Shown here in pieces: positions 46,439 through 55,217 of a stretch of DNA of 64,000 nucleotides. Both the position numbers and the translations under genes were made by a program. Source of the DNA: Novosphingobium guangzhouense (lineage in GTDB: Bacteria; Pseudomonadota; Alphaproteobacteria; Sphingomonadales; Sphingomonadaceae); NCBI RefSeq assembly GCF_002896965.1, contig NZ_LYMM01000002.1, forward strand, positions 124,001-188,000, in the 5' to 3' direction. The notes under the pieces are model-generated. The model did no database searches and was not told where the DNA came from. It was given only the letters and a program-made list of their open reading frames with translations. Every line of letters starts with the position of its first letter. Within the stretch, counting starts at the first letter, position 1.

Positions 46439-46599
46439 GTCTGCCTGAACCCTCATGACCACACATCCAGCGGCAGGCTCCGTCCGTCGCATGGCCTATT
46501 GTCTATCTTTTGAGTTGAGATAATCTCCAGGGCAGTCGGCCAGCTCATTCGAACTCATCCAGAGTCGACCGGCGGAACTTCGATCAACTGGAGATTCCC

Positions 46600-47211
46600 A
46601 TGGCTACCCTTCCCAATTCGCCTGAACATGACACGCCGCTGATCCTGCTGGTGCCCGGCACCCCGCTTTCGCCGGGGCACTGGATGAGCCGGTGGGCGCA
46701 GTGGAGCGAGGACTGCCGCGTGGTGGAACTCGGCCTCTGGGACGAGCCGCACCGCAATACCTGGGTCAACAAGCTGAACCTTGCGATCCGCCGCGCGGAC
46801 CGGCCGGTGGTGGTGGTGACCGACGATATCGCCGCGCTGGCTCTGGCATGGTGGGTGGAATTCGAGGCGGCCGACGCACAAAGCCCGGTGATCGGCGCGC
46901 TGATCGTCGATGCGCCGAACGTGGACCTGGCCGGCGCCGACCCGCGCCTTGCCGCCTTCGGGGCCTGCCCGCGCGCAGTGCTGCCGTTCACTTCGTTCCT
47001 TGTCGCCGACCTTGACGGTTCGGCGCAGCGTTCGATGCTGCGGCTGGCGAGCGACTGGGGCGCCTGCCCGATCGCGGACGAGCCGCGCGGCGACTGGGCC
47101 GGAGGCTGGGTGCTGCTTCAGTCCATCGTCGGTGCGCTGGGGGTGGAACTGGCCGAACCGCACTGGGCACGCGGCGCAGTGCAGGCGGAACGGCGCAGGG
47201 CCGCGTTCTAG
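46600..47211 (+). CDS. RBBP9/YdeN-like alpha/beta-hydrolase fold protein without catalytic Ser/His
   Basis: A 203-residue protein with the RBBP9/YdeN plan: LVPGTPLSPGHWMSRWAQWS, a Trp in NTWVNKLNLAI, then PVVVVTDDIAALALAWWVEF. The nucleophile elbow, normally A-H-S-L-G, reads T74-D-D-I-A, so the serine is Asp76 and the preceding His is Asp75. The usual C-terminal His in GHxN is also missing (ADEPRGDW). It is therefore probably a non-enzymatic relative, perhaps a binding protein. The start is the ATG after a clear GGAGA. Confidence 0.72.
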   Translation: MATLPNSPEHDTPLILLVPGTPLSPGHWMSRWAQWSEDCRVVELGLWDEPHRNTWVNKLNLAIRRADRPVVVVTDDIAALALAWWVEFEAADAQSPVIGALIVDAPNVDLAGADPRLAAFGACPRAVLPFTSFLVADLDGSAQRSMLRLASDWGACPIADEPRGDWAGGWVLLQSIVGALGVELAEPHWARGAVQAERRRAAF

Positions 47212-47219
47212 GGCCTGGC

Positions 47220-47246
47220 GTGGTCCCGGAGCAGATCCGGGACCAC
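47220..47246. terminator. Stem-loop between convergent genes
   Basis: A perfect 10-bp stem (GTGGTCCCGG with CCGGGACCAC) and 7-base loop. It lies between the hydrolase-fold gene and the M14 peptidase gene. No T run follows, so it may be a dispersed palindrome rather than a strong terminator. Confidence 0.5.
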
Positions 47247-47251
47247 CCTCA

Positions 47252-48394
47252 TCAGGCTGTTTCGCGCTCCACCAGCCATTCAAGCAGCGCGGCCATGCAA
47301 TCGCGGCCAAGTTGTGCCGAACGCTCCGGGCTCCACCCCTGCGCCTTGTCCGCCGCAGGGTTGTGGTCCTTGAAGGGCATTTCCAGCGTCATCGACACGG
47401 CGCCGTAGCGCTCCGCCAGCTGGTTGGTGGACATCGTCAGGTTGCCCTTGCCCGGCCGGGTAAGCGGGTAGCCCACCTTGGTCTGGAAATCGGGCGTGCG
47501 GCGTTCCAGCAGGTCGGCGTAGCGGGTGTAGCCCGCCTGCTGTTCGTCCTTGAGCGACGGGATGCCTTCGAAACCGGCAAGGAACACGGCCGGAATCGCC
47601 TCGTCACCATGGACGTCCATCGCGAAGTCAACGCCGGTTGCGTCCATCGCATTGCGGATCGCCAGCACTTCGGGAGACTTTTCAGGCGTGGGTTCGGCCC
47701 ATTCGCGGTTGAGGTTCACGCCTGCCGCATTGGTGCGCAAGTGCCCCCGGCGCGAACCGTCGGGGTTGGCATTGGGCACGACATGCAGGGTGCAGCGCTT
47801 GCGCAGTTCGCGGCCGACCGAACTGGCGGGATCGGCCAGCAGGTCAAGCGCGCCTTCCATCCACCATTCCGCCATCGATTCGCCGGGGTGCTGGCGGGCG
47901 TAGAGCCAGACCTGCAGCGGCCCGTCGCCCATGTCGAGGCAGTCGATCGCCTGCCCGTCCAGCGTGAGGCCGAGAGAGCGGTGCGAAACGCCGTCTGCCC
48001 CTGCGATCGCGGCGACGAGGTCGTGGTGGCGCTCCATCGAATAGGGCGCGAAGTAGGCGAACCACGCAAGGTCGCCGACGGGCTCATACCGGATCGTCAG
48101 GGTTCCACCGTCGCGGCTTTCGTCGAAGGTGCTTTCCGCGCGGCTCCAGTATTCGCGGTCTTCAGAGACGACGGCGTCGTAATTGGGCCAGCCCATCGGA
48201 TAGGCCGAACCGTTGAGGCCGGTGATCCGCAGCACCACTTCGCGGCCCGCCGCGCCCGAGACGCGGAAGTGGAACCACTGGAAGAAGTCGGACTGGTGAT
48301 CCTTGCGGATCGACAGGCTGGCCTCTGGCCCGGAGACGGAGAGGACTTCGATGTTGCCGGAATCGAACGAAGCGGTGATCTGGATGTCGGTCAT
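47252..48394 (-). CDS. M14 family zinc carboxypeptidase, cytosolic-carboxypeptidase (CCP) type
   Basis: A 380-residue protein with the CCP layout: an N-terminal beta domain (~1-120), then a peptidase domain. Zinc ligands are in ARQHPGES (His and Glu) and the later His in [11 protein letters not shown]. The substrate arginine region is [13 protein letters not shown] and the catalytic glutamate is in [12 protein letters not shown]. The family removes C-terminal residues from peptides; the bacterial substrate is unknown. No signal peptide is seen. Its start overlaps the preceding DUF4136 stop (ATGA). Confidence 0.92.
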   Translation of the reverse strand: MTDIQITASFDSGNIEVLSVSGPEASLSIRKDHQSDFFQWFHFRVSGAAGREVVLRITGLNGSAYPMGWPNYDAVVSEDREYWSRAESTFDESRDGGTLTIRYEPVGDLAWFAYFAPYSMERHHDLVAAIAGADGVSHRSLGLTLDGQAIDCLDMGDGPLQVWLYARQHPGESMAEWWMEGALDLLADPASSVGRELRKRCTLHVVPNANPDGSRRGHLRTNAAGVNLNREWAEPTPEKSPEVLAIRNAMDATGVDFAMDVHGDEAIPAVFLAGFEGIPSLKDEQQAGYTRYADLLERRTPDFQTKVGYPLTRPGKGNLTMSTNQLAERYGAVSMTLEMPFKDHNPAADKAQGWSPERSAQLGRDCMAALLEWLVERETA

Positions 48395-49008
48395 TTAACC
48401 TGAATAGTTTCGCCCGACTGTCCCGGAAACCCCTTGAACAGCGCTTCGGCAACTTTCGCAGAGCCGAGCGGTGCCTGGGCCAGCGGCGAATCGCCGCGCA
48501 CGACGAAGCCCGCGCGCCCTTCCCACAAGGCGGTGGCGGTGGGGGCGGCGCCGCGCTCGCGGATGGATACGAACACGCGCGTTTCCACTTGTTCCTTGGG
48601 CTTGCCGGAAAGGTCGAAGCCGATTCCCAGCCCCACGCCCGATCCATAGCCGCCGGTGCCGCCGCCCACGCCGACAGAAACGGGGCTGTTCGAGCGCTGG
48701 GGCTGGTAGGTGTTGCGCTCAAGCGTCAGCAACGCGACTTGCGCGCTGGCCGTCGATGAGCCGCTCTGGCCGGGGAGGGGTTCGGTGTATCCGATGCGGG
48801 TCAGTTCACGCGCGACGGCCGCAGCGTAAGTGCGGAACTCAAGGCTGTCTGCCTGCCCCGGCGCAGGCTCCACGCGGATCGTGCCCTGGCCAAGGCGCGA
48901 CATATCGGGAGCGTGAAAGCGCGTGACTTCGACCGGGCCGACCGGCGCGACGCAGGCGGACAGCGCCAGCGCGGCAGCCAGTGTAACGAATGCGGGCAGG
49001 GTGCGCAT
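48391..49008 (-). CDS. DUF4136-like lipoprotein
   Basis: A 205-residue protein with a lipobox (LALSACVAP; the lipidated Cys is residue 19). It has a DUF4136-like body: [66 protein letters not shown] Gly-rich central loop ([21 protein letters not shown]) separates the strands. It is likely anchored in the outer membrane facing the periplasm. It overlaps the M14 gene (ATGA) and follows a related gene, so the two may form a pair. Confidence 0.75.
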   Translation of the reverse strand: MRTLPAFVTLAAALALSACVAPVGPVEVTRFHAPDMSRLGQGTIRVEPAPGQADSLEFRTYAAAVARELTRIGYTEPLPGQSGSSTASAQVALLTLERNTYQPQRSNSPVSVGVGGGTGGYGSGVGLGIGFDLSGKPKEQVETRVFVSIRERGAAPTATALWEGRAGFVVRGDSPLAQAPLGSAKVAEALFKGFPGQSGETIQVK

Positions 49009-49129
49009 GATATCGAGTCCTCTTTGCGGGCCTTGTGGTCCTTGCCTCAGTGCCCTGCCGAGGGGGCTTCGACAAGCGTCGCCTCAGCATACGCCATATA
49101 ATCCGCCGCGGGGGTGGGCGGTTCCGCCC

Positions 49130-49924
49130 TTATCCTTCGCGGCCCACGCCATCCGGCTCGATCTGGTCGGCCTTGGGGAAATTGTCGAACAGGGCGCCGG
49201 CCAGCTTGGTGGCGATCATTCCGTCGGGCCATTTGTCGTCGCCTTCGCGGGTGGCGATCGTGGCGTAGCCTTCCCACAGCACCTTGCCGCTGGCGCGATC
49301 GAGGATGCGCGCGTCGAGGCGGGTGGAGACAAGGGCCGACCGCGGCTTGGTCATGTCGATGTTGATGCCAAGGCCATAGGCCTGACCATAAGTGCCCACT
49401 TCCATGGCGGCGGTGCCGCTGACCGGGCTGCGCTTTTCCTCGGCCGGGGAGAGCACCTGGCGCGAAATGCGCAGCTTGGTGATCTGCGGCTGCGGCGTGT
49501 CGGGGTGAAGCGTATCGTAACCGGCGCCGACAAGGGCGTCGATGATCGCGGCCTCATAAGCACGGCGCGCACCGGCCTCGACCCATGCGCCGTCACCCGA
49601 TTCGGATTCGACCGATACCGGGCCATGGCCAAGCTCTGCAGTCGCGGCGGCATCGGGAGAGACGAAGCGGCTCACTTCGACGTGGCCTTCGCGCGAATCC
49701 TTCGAACGGGTCTGGACGCGCTGCGAATCGAGCATCGATCCGCCCCAGCCGGGCCGCCCCCAGCCGCTGCCATAGCCGTCCCGCCAGCCTGATCCCACTG
49801 GGCCTGATCCCACTGGGTCTGGCCCCCATTGGGCCTGAGCGGAAGAGCCGAGCAGCGAGGCTGCGATCCCTGCGGCGATTCCCGCAGCTTTGAGCATTTT
49901 CCCCGGGGCTTCTATTAATTTCAT
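49130..49924 (-). CDS. Secreted DUF4136-like protein with Gly/Pro-rich N-terminus
   Basis: A 264-residue protein. A signal peptide (AAGIAAGIAASLLGSSAQAQ) is followed by a Gly/Ser/Pro/Trp-rich stretch (residues ~33-65, with the repeat DPVGSGPVGSG). The later domain resembles the neighbouring lipoprotein: VEVSRFVSPDAAATAELGHG, RRAYEAAIIDALVGAGYDTL, ARILDRASGKVLWEGYATI. It may be an unlipidated paralogue of the next gene downstream. Function is unknown; it is probably periplasmic. Confidence 0.7.
   Translation of the reverse strand: MKLIEAPGKMLKAAGIAAGIAASLLGSSAQAQWGPDPVGSGPVGSGWRDGYGSGWGRPGWGGSMLDSQRVQTRSKDSREGHVEVSRFVSPDAAATAELGHGPVSVESESGDGAWVEAGARRAYEAAIIDALVGAGYDTLHPDTPQPQITKLRISRQVLSPAEEKRSPVSGTAAMEVGTYGQAYGLGINIDMTKPRSALVSTRLDARILDRASGKVLWEGYATIATREGDDKWPDGMIATKLAGALFDNFPKADQIEPDGVGREG
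49787..49832. repeat. 15-bp tandem repeat in secreted protein gene
   Basis: Two exact copies of GCCTGATCCCACTGG and a degenerate third unit lie inside the previous gene. They encode the repeated PVGSG peptide, so changes in copy number would keep frame. Confidence 0.8.
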
Positions 49925-50129
49925 CGTGTTCCGGTCCGAATTCGGTGGCGTCGCGCCCGTCTTTTGTCTTATGCGGGCCGCAACTTGCCCGCGCCTGAAC
50001 GAAGATAGGCGTTGGCCGGGGCGCCCGCAACGGCCGGTAACGCTTGACTTTGCCGGTTCTGGCCACTAACGGCGCCACTTCGAATTTCCGGCGGTCGGTA
50101 ACCGCCACGACCACACGGACGAGAAGACC

Positions 50130-50255
50130 ATGAAGATTCGCAACAGCCTCAAGTCGCTCAAGGACCGCCACCGGGACAACCGCGTGATCCGTCGTCGCGG
50201 CCGCACTTACGTTATCAACAAGACCAACCGTCGCTTCAAGGCCCGCCAGGGCTGA
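50130..50255 (+). CDS. rpmJ: 50S ribosomal protein L36, zinc-free type
   Basis: A 41-residue basic protein ([18 protein letters not shown], then [20 protein letters not shown]). It is the cysteine-free form of L36 standard in alphaproteobacteria. It is preceded by GAGAAGACC and followed by a UUCG-capped hairpin. It binds 23S rRNA in the large subunit. Confidence 0.95.
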   Translation: MKIRNSLKSLKDRHRDNRVIRRRGRTYVINKTNRRFKARQG

Positions 50256-50262
50256 TCCTGTA

Positions 50263-50280
50263 CGCCCGCTTCGGCGGGCG
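50263..50280 (+). terminator. UUCG-loop hairpin after rpmJ
   Basis: A 7-bp stem CGCCCGC/GCGGGCG with a TTCG tetraloop lies 7 bases after the rpmJ stop. No T run follows. A second GC hairpin with a weak T run follows at about 50313-50338, and the two may act together. Confidence 0.5.
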
Positions 50281-50340
50281 ATGACAGGCGGACGGTTTCG
50301 TCACGTGCATGAGGCCCCCGCCGATCGCGGGGGTCTTGTC

Positions 50341-50985
50341 ATGTCTGCAGTCCGCAAAATCGATGCTCCGGTTGATGGCCCCGTAAAGGCTGTGGTCTTC
50401 GATGTCGGCAAAGTGCTGATCGAGTGGGACATGCGCCTGTTGTTCGGCAAACTGATCGCCGAGCCGGAACGGCTGGACTGGTTCATGGCCAATGTCGTGA
50501 CTCACGACTGGCACTTCGAGCATGACGCCGGACGCGATCTTGCCGAGATGGTGGCCGCCCGCAAGGCGGAGTTCCCCGGCCACGACCACCTGCTGGACGC
50601 TTACGCTACCCGCTTCGCAGAGACGATCCCCGGCAATGTCCCCGGCAGCCATGAAATCGTGCGCGACCTGTCGGCGCGCGGCGTGCCGCTGTTTGCGATC
50701 ACCAATTTCGCCAGCACCTTCTGGCGCGAATACCGCGCCACGGAACCGCTGTTCGACCTGTTCGGCGATATCGTCGTCTCGGGCGACGAGAAGCTGGTGA
50801 AGCCCGACGCGCGCATCTTCGACCTGGCGGCCCGCCGCTTCGGGCACGATCCGCAGGCGATGCTGTTCGTGGACGATAACGCAGCGAACATCGCGGCCGC
50901 GCGCGATCTGGGCTGGCAGGCCCATCACTTCGACGGCGCCGAGGCGCTGCGGGTCGATCTGGCCGGGCGGGGCCTGCTTGATTGA
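50341..50985 (+). CDS. HAD-family phosphatase (haloacid-dehalogenase-like)
   Basis: A 214-residue HAD-IA hydrolase. Motif I is AVVFDVGKVLIEWD (a variant D-V-G instead of D-x-D), motif II is the Thr/Asn in FAITNFAS, motif III is the lysine in GDEKLVKPDARIFDL, and motif IV is LFVDDNAANIAAARDLG. The second Asp of motif I is missing, as in several dehalogenase-like or phosphatase members. I chose MSAVRKID; the longer frame adds 20 residues overlapping a hairpin. The substrate is unknown. Confidence 0.88.
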   Translation: MSAVRKIDAPVDGPVKAVVFDVGKVLIEWDMRLLFGKLIAEPERLDWFMANVVTHDWHFEHDAGRDLAEMVAARKAEFPGHDHLLDAYATRFAETIPGNVPGSHEIVRDLSARGVPLFAITNFASTFWREYRATEPLFDLFGDIVVSGDEKLVKPDARIFDLAARRFGHDPQAMLFVDDNAANIAAARDLGWQAHHFDGAEALRVDLAGRGLLD

Positions 50986-51105
50986 CGATCGGATCGCTCC
51001 GATTTCGCGGCTTTTGCCGTCTGGTTAAATTTCTTTCGCACTTGCAGCGAGACTGCTTGGCAAGTCCCGATTCCTGTTGCATCAATTGGTCAACAGGGAG
51101 TCACA

Positions 51106-52554
51106 ATGGCGACTGCGGGCAGCAAGAACTTCGACGAGATGCTCAATGCGGACGGCTCCGTTCGTCCCGCTTACGAAGATTTCCGCCAATGGTTCGACGG
51201 TCAGGACACCACCTGGCTGCGGCGGCAGGATGCAGAGGCTGAACGCTTCTTCCGCCGCATCGGGATCACCTTCAACGTCTATGGGGATGACGCGGGCGAA
51301 GAACGCCTGATCCCCTTCGACATGATCCCCCGGATCATCACCGCGCGTGAATGGCGCAAGCTGACACTGGGGATCGAACAGCGGGTGCGCGCGCTGAACG
51401 CGTTCCTGCAGGATCTCTACCACCGGCAGGAGATCATCCGCTCCGGCCGCCTGCCGATCGAGGCGCTGCGCAACAACGAAGCGTTCCTGACGCAGATGAT
51501 CGGCTTCACCCCGCCCGGCGGGGTCTATACCCACATCGTCGGCATCGACCTTGTCCGTACCGGGCCGGACGAATTCATGGTGCTGGAAGACAACGCCCGC
51601 ACGCCCTCCGGCGTCTCGTACATGCTCGAAAACCGCGAGACGATGATGGCGATGTTCCCGGAACTGTTCACCAAGGTTCCGGTCCGCCCCGTTTCCGACT
51701 ATCCGCGCCGGCTGGCCCGGTCGCTGCGGGCCTGTGCCCCGGCGGCTTACGATCCCGCGAAAGTCGGCGGCAAGCGCCCGGTCGTGGCGGTGCTGACGCC
51801 GGGTATCTACAATTCCGCCTACTTCGAACATGCCTTCCTGGCCGACCAGATGGGCGCCGAACTGGTGGAAGGCAGCGACTTGCGCGTGATGGACGGGCGC
51901 GTGTGCATGCGCACGACCACCGGCTACAAGGCGATCGACGTGATCTACCGCCGGGTGGACGACGATTACCTTGATCCGCTGACGTTCAACCCCGATTCCG
52001 TGCTGGGCGTGGCGGGAATATTCGACGTCTATCGTTCGGGCGGCGTCACCATCGCCAATGCGCCGGGCACCGGCATTGCCGACGACAAGGCGATCTACAG
52101 CTACATGCCCGAGATCGTGGAGTTCTACACCGGCGAAAAGCCGATTCTGCAGAACGTCCCGACCTGGCGCTGCTCCGAAGCGGATTCGCTGGGCTATGTG
52201 CTGGATAATCTGGCCGATCTGGTGGTCAAGGAAGTCCACGGTTCGGGCGGCTACGGCATGCTGATCGGCCCGACTTCCTCGAAGAAGGAGATCGCGGAAT
52301 TCGAGGCGAAGCTGCGCGCCAAGCCGGGCAATTACATCGCCCAGCCCACGCTTTCGCTGTCCACCGTGCCGATCTTCACCAAGGAGGGGCTTGCCCCCCG
52401 GCACGTCGATCTGCGGCCCTTCGTGCTCGTATCGCCCGACGGGATCGACATCACGCCGGGCGGGCTGACGCGCGTGGCGCTGAAGAAGGGGTCGCTGGTG
52501 GTCAATTCCTCCCAGGGCGGCGGCACCAAGGACAGCTGGGTGCTGGACGAATGA
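51106..52554 (+). CDS. Circularly permuted ATP-grasp protein (type 2)
   Basis: A 482-residue protein: YEDFRQWFDGQDTTWLRRQD, GITFNVYGDDAGEERLIPFD, VLEDNARTPSGVSYMLENRE, LVVKEVHGSGGYGMLIGPTS, LRPFVLVSPDGIDITPGGLT. These are the marks of the circularly permuted ATP-grasp family, predicted to be a peptide or amide ligase. It is the first gene of a four-gene same-strand set with alpha-E, transglutaminase and Anbu, with gaps of 31, 12 and 60 bases. The natural substrate is unknown. Confidence 0.92.
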   Translation: MATAGSKNFDEMLNADGSVRPAYEDFRQWFDGQDTTWLRRQDAEAERFFRRIGITFNVYGDDAGEERLIPFDMIPRIITAREWRKLTLGIEQRVRALNAFLQDLYHRQEIIRSGRLPIEALRNNEAFLTQMIGFTPPGGVYTHIVGIDLVRTGPDEFMVLEDNARTPSGVSYMLENRETMMAMFPELFTKVPVRPVSDYPRRLARSLRACAPAAYDPAKVGGKRPVVAVLTPGIYNSAYFEHAFLADQMGAELVEGSDLRVMDGRVCMRTTTGYKAIDVIYRRVDDDYLDPLTFNPDSVLGVAGIFDVYRSGGVTIANAPGTGIADDKAIYSYMPEIVEFYTGEKPILQNVPTWRCSEADSLGYVLDNLADLVVKEVHGSGGYGMLIGPTSSKKEIAEFEAKLRAKPGNYIAQPTLSLSTVPIFTKEGLAPRHVDLRPFVLVSPDGIDITPGGLTRVALKKGSLVVNSSQGGGTKDSWVLDE

Positions 52555-52585
52555 GCGCCGCGGGAACGATGGGGGGAACTCTCTG

Positions 52586-53533
52586 ATGCTCGGACGGGCC
52601 GCAAACGGCGTCTACTGGATGAGCCGCTACCTGGAACGGGCGGAAAATACCGCGCGCCTGATCGACGTGGGCTTTCACCTTGCGCTGACGCGGGGCAGCC
52701 GGCGTTCGCAGGATGAGGAATGGCGCTCGGTGCTGACCACAACCGGCCAGCTGGAAGCCTACAACGAACTGCATTCCGAGATTACCGGCCCGCAGGTGTT
52801 CAATTTCCTGCTGCGCGAAAAGGACAATCCCGGATCGGTTCTGGCGATGGTGGAGAACGCGCGGACCAACGCCCGCGTGGTGCGCACCAGCCTGACCAAC
52901 GCGGTCTGGGAAACCACCAACGAAGGCTGGATGTCCCTGCGCGAACTGCTGGCGCGGCCGGTGCGGGAAACCAATCTGGGCGAAGTGCTGATGCAGATTC
53001 GCCGCACCGGCACGCTGGTGCGCGGCGCGCTGGAAGGCACGATGCTGCGCAACGAGGTATTCAACTTCTCGCGTATCGGCACGTTCATCGAACGGGCGGA
53101 CAATACCGCGCGCATCCTTGACGTGAAGTATTACGTGCTGCTGCCGTCGACCGCGTGGGTGGGCTCCAGCCTCGACAACGTGCAGTGGGATACCCTGCTG
53201 CGCTCGGTCGCAGGCAACCGGGCCTATTCGTGGCTCAACGCCGGATCGATGGACCCGCGCGGCATTGCGAAGTTCCTGATCCTTGACGGTCAGTTCCCGC
53301 GCAGCCTGCTGTTCTGCTACGAAAAGATCCGCAGCAACATGGCGGGGCTGGCCAAGGAATACGGCCATGAGGTGTCCGCGCATCAGCTGCTGCGCGATGT
53401 CGGCGCGACGCTGCACCAGACCACGATCGAGGAAATCTTCGATCAGGGGCTGCACGAATACCTGCAGGACTGCATCACCAAGATCATCGAGATCGGCAAC
53501 GTCATCGCCGCCGATTATCGCTTTACCGAGTAG
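52586..53533 (+). CDS. Alpha-E domain protein
   Basis: A 315-residue all-helical protein of the alpha-E family: LGRAANGVYWMSRYLERAEN, IGTFIERADNTARILDVKYY, SMDPRGIAKFLILDGQFPRS. The repeated E-R-A-[ED]-N-T-A-R motif is the family hallmark. The family almost always sits between ATP-grasp and transglutaminase genes and its biochemical role is unknown. It starts 31 bases after the ATP-grasp stop. Confidence 0.93.
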   Translation: MLGRAANGVYWMSRYLERAENTARLIDVGFHLALTRGSRRSQDEEWRSVLTTTGQLEAYNELHSEITGPQVFNFLLREKDNPGSVLAMVENARTNARVVRTSLTNAVWETTNEGWMSLRELLARPVRETNLGEVLMQIRRTGTLVRGALEGTMLRNEVFNFSRIGTFIERADNTARILDVKYYVLLPSTAWVGSSLDNVQWDTLLRSVAGNRAYSWLNAGSMDPRGIAKFLILDGQFPRSLLFCYEKIRSNMAGLAKEYGHEVSAHQLLRDVGATLHQTTIEEIFDQGLHEYLQDCITKIIEIGNVIAADYRFTE

Positions 53534-53545
53534 GAGGGCGCCAAG

Positions 53546-54412
53546 GTGCTCCTGACCGTCAAGCACACTACGCGCTATGTCTTCGCGGACAAGGTAAGCC
53601 ACGGCCTGCAACGTCTGCGCCTCAAGCCCAAGTCCACGCACGGGCAGGAAGTGCTGGACTGGCGCATGACGCTGGAGGGCGCGCAGCCGCAGGCTTCCTA
53701 CGAAGACCAGCATTACAACCATGTCGACCTCGTCTCGATCGAACCGGGCGTGCCTGAAGTGGTCGTGACCTGCGAAGGCACCGTGCGCACGATCGACAAC
53801 AACGGGGTGGTTGGCCAGAACTTCGGGCTGATGCCGCTTTGGTGCTTCCTGCGGCCCACGAAGCTGACGAAGCCGGGGCCCAGGGTGCGCCAGCTGCTGG
53901 CCGGGATCGAGGCGGATCGCGCGGACATGCTGGGCTATCTGCACACCCTGTCGCGCGTGATCGGAGAACAGGTGGAATATGTCCCCGGAACCACCGATTC
54001 GCAGACGACCGCCGAACAGGCGCTGAGCGCGGGGAAGGGGGTGTGCCAGGATCATGCGCATATCTTCATCGCGGCGGGGCGGATGCTTGACGTGCCGATG
54101 CGCTACGTCGGCGGCTATCTCAGGATGGATGGCCGCACCGAACAGGAAGCCGGCCACGGCTGGGCGGAGGCGCACGTGTCCGGCCTTGGCTGGGTGGGCT
54201 TCGACATATCGAACGCGATCTGCCCCGATGAACGCTATATCCGTGTGTCGACGGGCTGCGACTATTCGGAAGCTGCGCCGGTCACTGGAATCGCCATCAA
54301 TGCGGGAGAAACCCGGCTGGACGTTCATCTGTCGGTAGATGAAAGCGCGGTAGGATCACAACAGCAGCAGCAGTCCGCGCAGGGCGGGCAGCAGCAGACG
54401 CAAGGCAGCTAG
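53546..54412 (+). CDS. Transglutaminase-like cysteine protease family protein
   Basis: A 288-residue protein. A N-terminal beta domain (LLTVKHTTRYVFADKVSHGLQRLRLKPK) precedes the transglutaminase core with an intact triad: Cys167 in GKGVCQDHAH, His in GHGWAEAHV and Asp in GWVGFDISNAI. It starts at GTG with GGAGG upstream. The C-terminal tail is Gln-rich and low complexity. It may hydrolyse or transfer amide bonds made by the ATP-grasp enzyme. Confidence 0.92.
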   Translation: MLLTVKHTTRYVFADKVSHGLQRLRLKPKSTHGQEVLDWRMTLEGAQPQASYEDQHYNHVDLVSIEPGVPEVVVTCEGTVRTIDNNGVVGQNFGLMPLWCFLRPTKLTKPGPRVRQLLAGIEADRADMLGYLHTLSRVIGEQVEYVPGTTDSQTTAEQALSAGKGVCQDHAHIFIAAGRMLDVPMRYVGGYLRMDGRTEQEAGHGWAEAHVSGLGWVGFDISNAICPDERYIRVSTGCDYSEAAPVTGIAINAGETRLDVHLSVDESAVGSQQQQQSAQGGQQQTQGS

Positions 54413-54472
54413 ACCCCTGTGGCCCGGTGGGGTACGGGCAGCACGGGTTTGCACGGGGTTTGACGTAGTACC

Positions 54473-55213
54473 ATGACTTATTGTGTCGGCATGATGCTCG
54501 ATCGCGGGCTCGTCCTGATGAGCGACACGCGCACCAATTCGGGCGTCGATAACATCTCCACGTTCCGCAAGATGGTGCACTGGGAGATCCCCGGCGAACG
54601 CATCATCTCGGTCATGACGGCGGGCAACCTTGCCACCACGCAGGCTGTCATCAGCCAGCTGGAAGAGCGCACCAAGGCGCCGTCCGAAAGGCACAATTCG
54701 CTGCTGGAAGCGCCGACGATGTTCAAGGTCGCCTCGATCGTGGGCAATCTGCTGCAGGACATCATCGAGGAACGCGCCACGGACAACGGCCAGAAGGCGG
54801 CGGCAGGCACGTTCAGCGCATCGATGATCGTGGCGGGCCAGATCAAGGGCATGGAACCGCGCCTGTTCCTTATCTACCCCGAAGGCAACTTCATCGAGGC
54901 GAGCTTCGATACCCCCTTCTTCCAGATCGGAGAGACGAAGTACGGCCGCCCGATCCTGATCCGTGGCTACGAACGCGACATGAGCTTCGAAAGCGCGGTG
55001 AAGCTGCTGACGGTATCGTTCGATTCGACGCTCAAGGCGAACCTTTCCGTCGGTCTGCCGCTGGACCTTCTGGTGATCGAGCGGGACAATTTCGCGCCCC
55101 GTCACGAACGGCGGATCGACGCCAACGACCCCTATTTCCAGTCCGTCTCCACCAGTTGGAGCGAGGCGCTGCGCAACGCGCTGGATGGCTTGCCCGACTA
55201 CCGGATCGACTAG
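54473..55213 (+). CDS. Anbu (ancestral beta subunit) proteasome-like protease
   Basis: A 246-residue Ntn-hydrolase of the Anbu type, related to HslV and proteasome beta. The N-terminus MTYCVGMMLDRGLVLMSDTR gives a Thr at position 2 as predicted nucleophile after Met removal. The body contains RTNSGVDNISTFRKMVHWEI and PLDLLVIERD. The co-occurrence with ATP-grasp, alpha-E and transglutaminase is the recognised Anbu neighbourhood. No ATPase unfoldase gene is nearby. It is convergent with the P450, with stops only 4 bases apart. Confidence 0.93.
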   Translation: MTYCVGMMLDRGLVLMSDTRTNSGVDNISTFRKMVHWEIPGERIISVMTAGNLATTQAVISQLEERTKAPSERHNSLLEAPTMFKVASIVGNLLQDIIEERATDNGQKAAAGTFSASMIVAGQIKGMEPRLFLIYPEGNFIEASFDTPFFQIGETKYGRPILIRGYERDMSFESAVKLLTVSFDSTLKANLSVGLPLDLLVIERDNFAPRHERRIDANDPYFQSVSTSWSEALRNALDGLPDYRID

Positions 55214-55217
55214 GCTG

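Noticed and set aside
54991..55060. GTTCGATTC, a tRNA T-arm-like word
   Set aside because: It lies within the Anbu coding frame with no acceptor or anticodon stem around it. No tRNA was found in the window.
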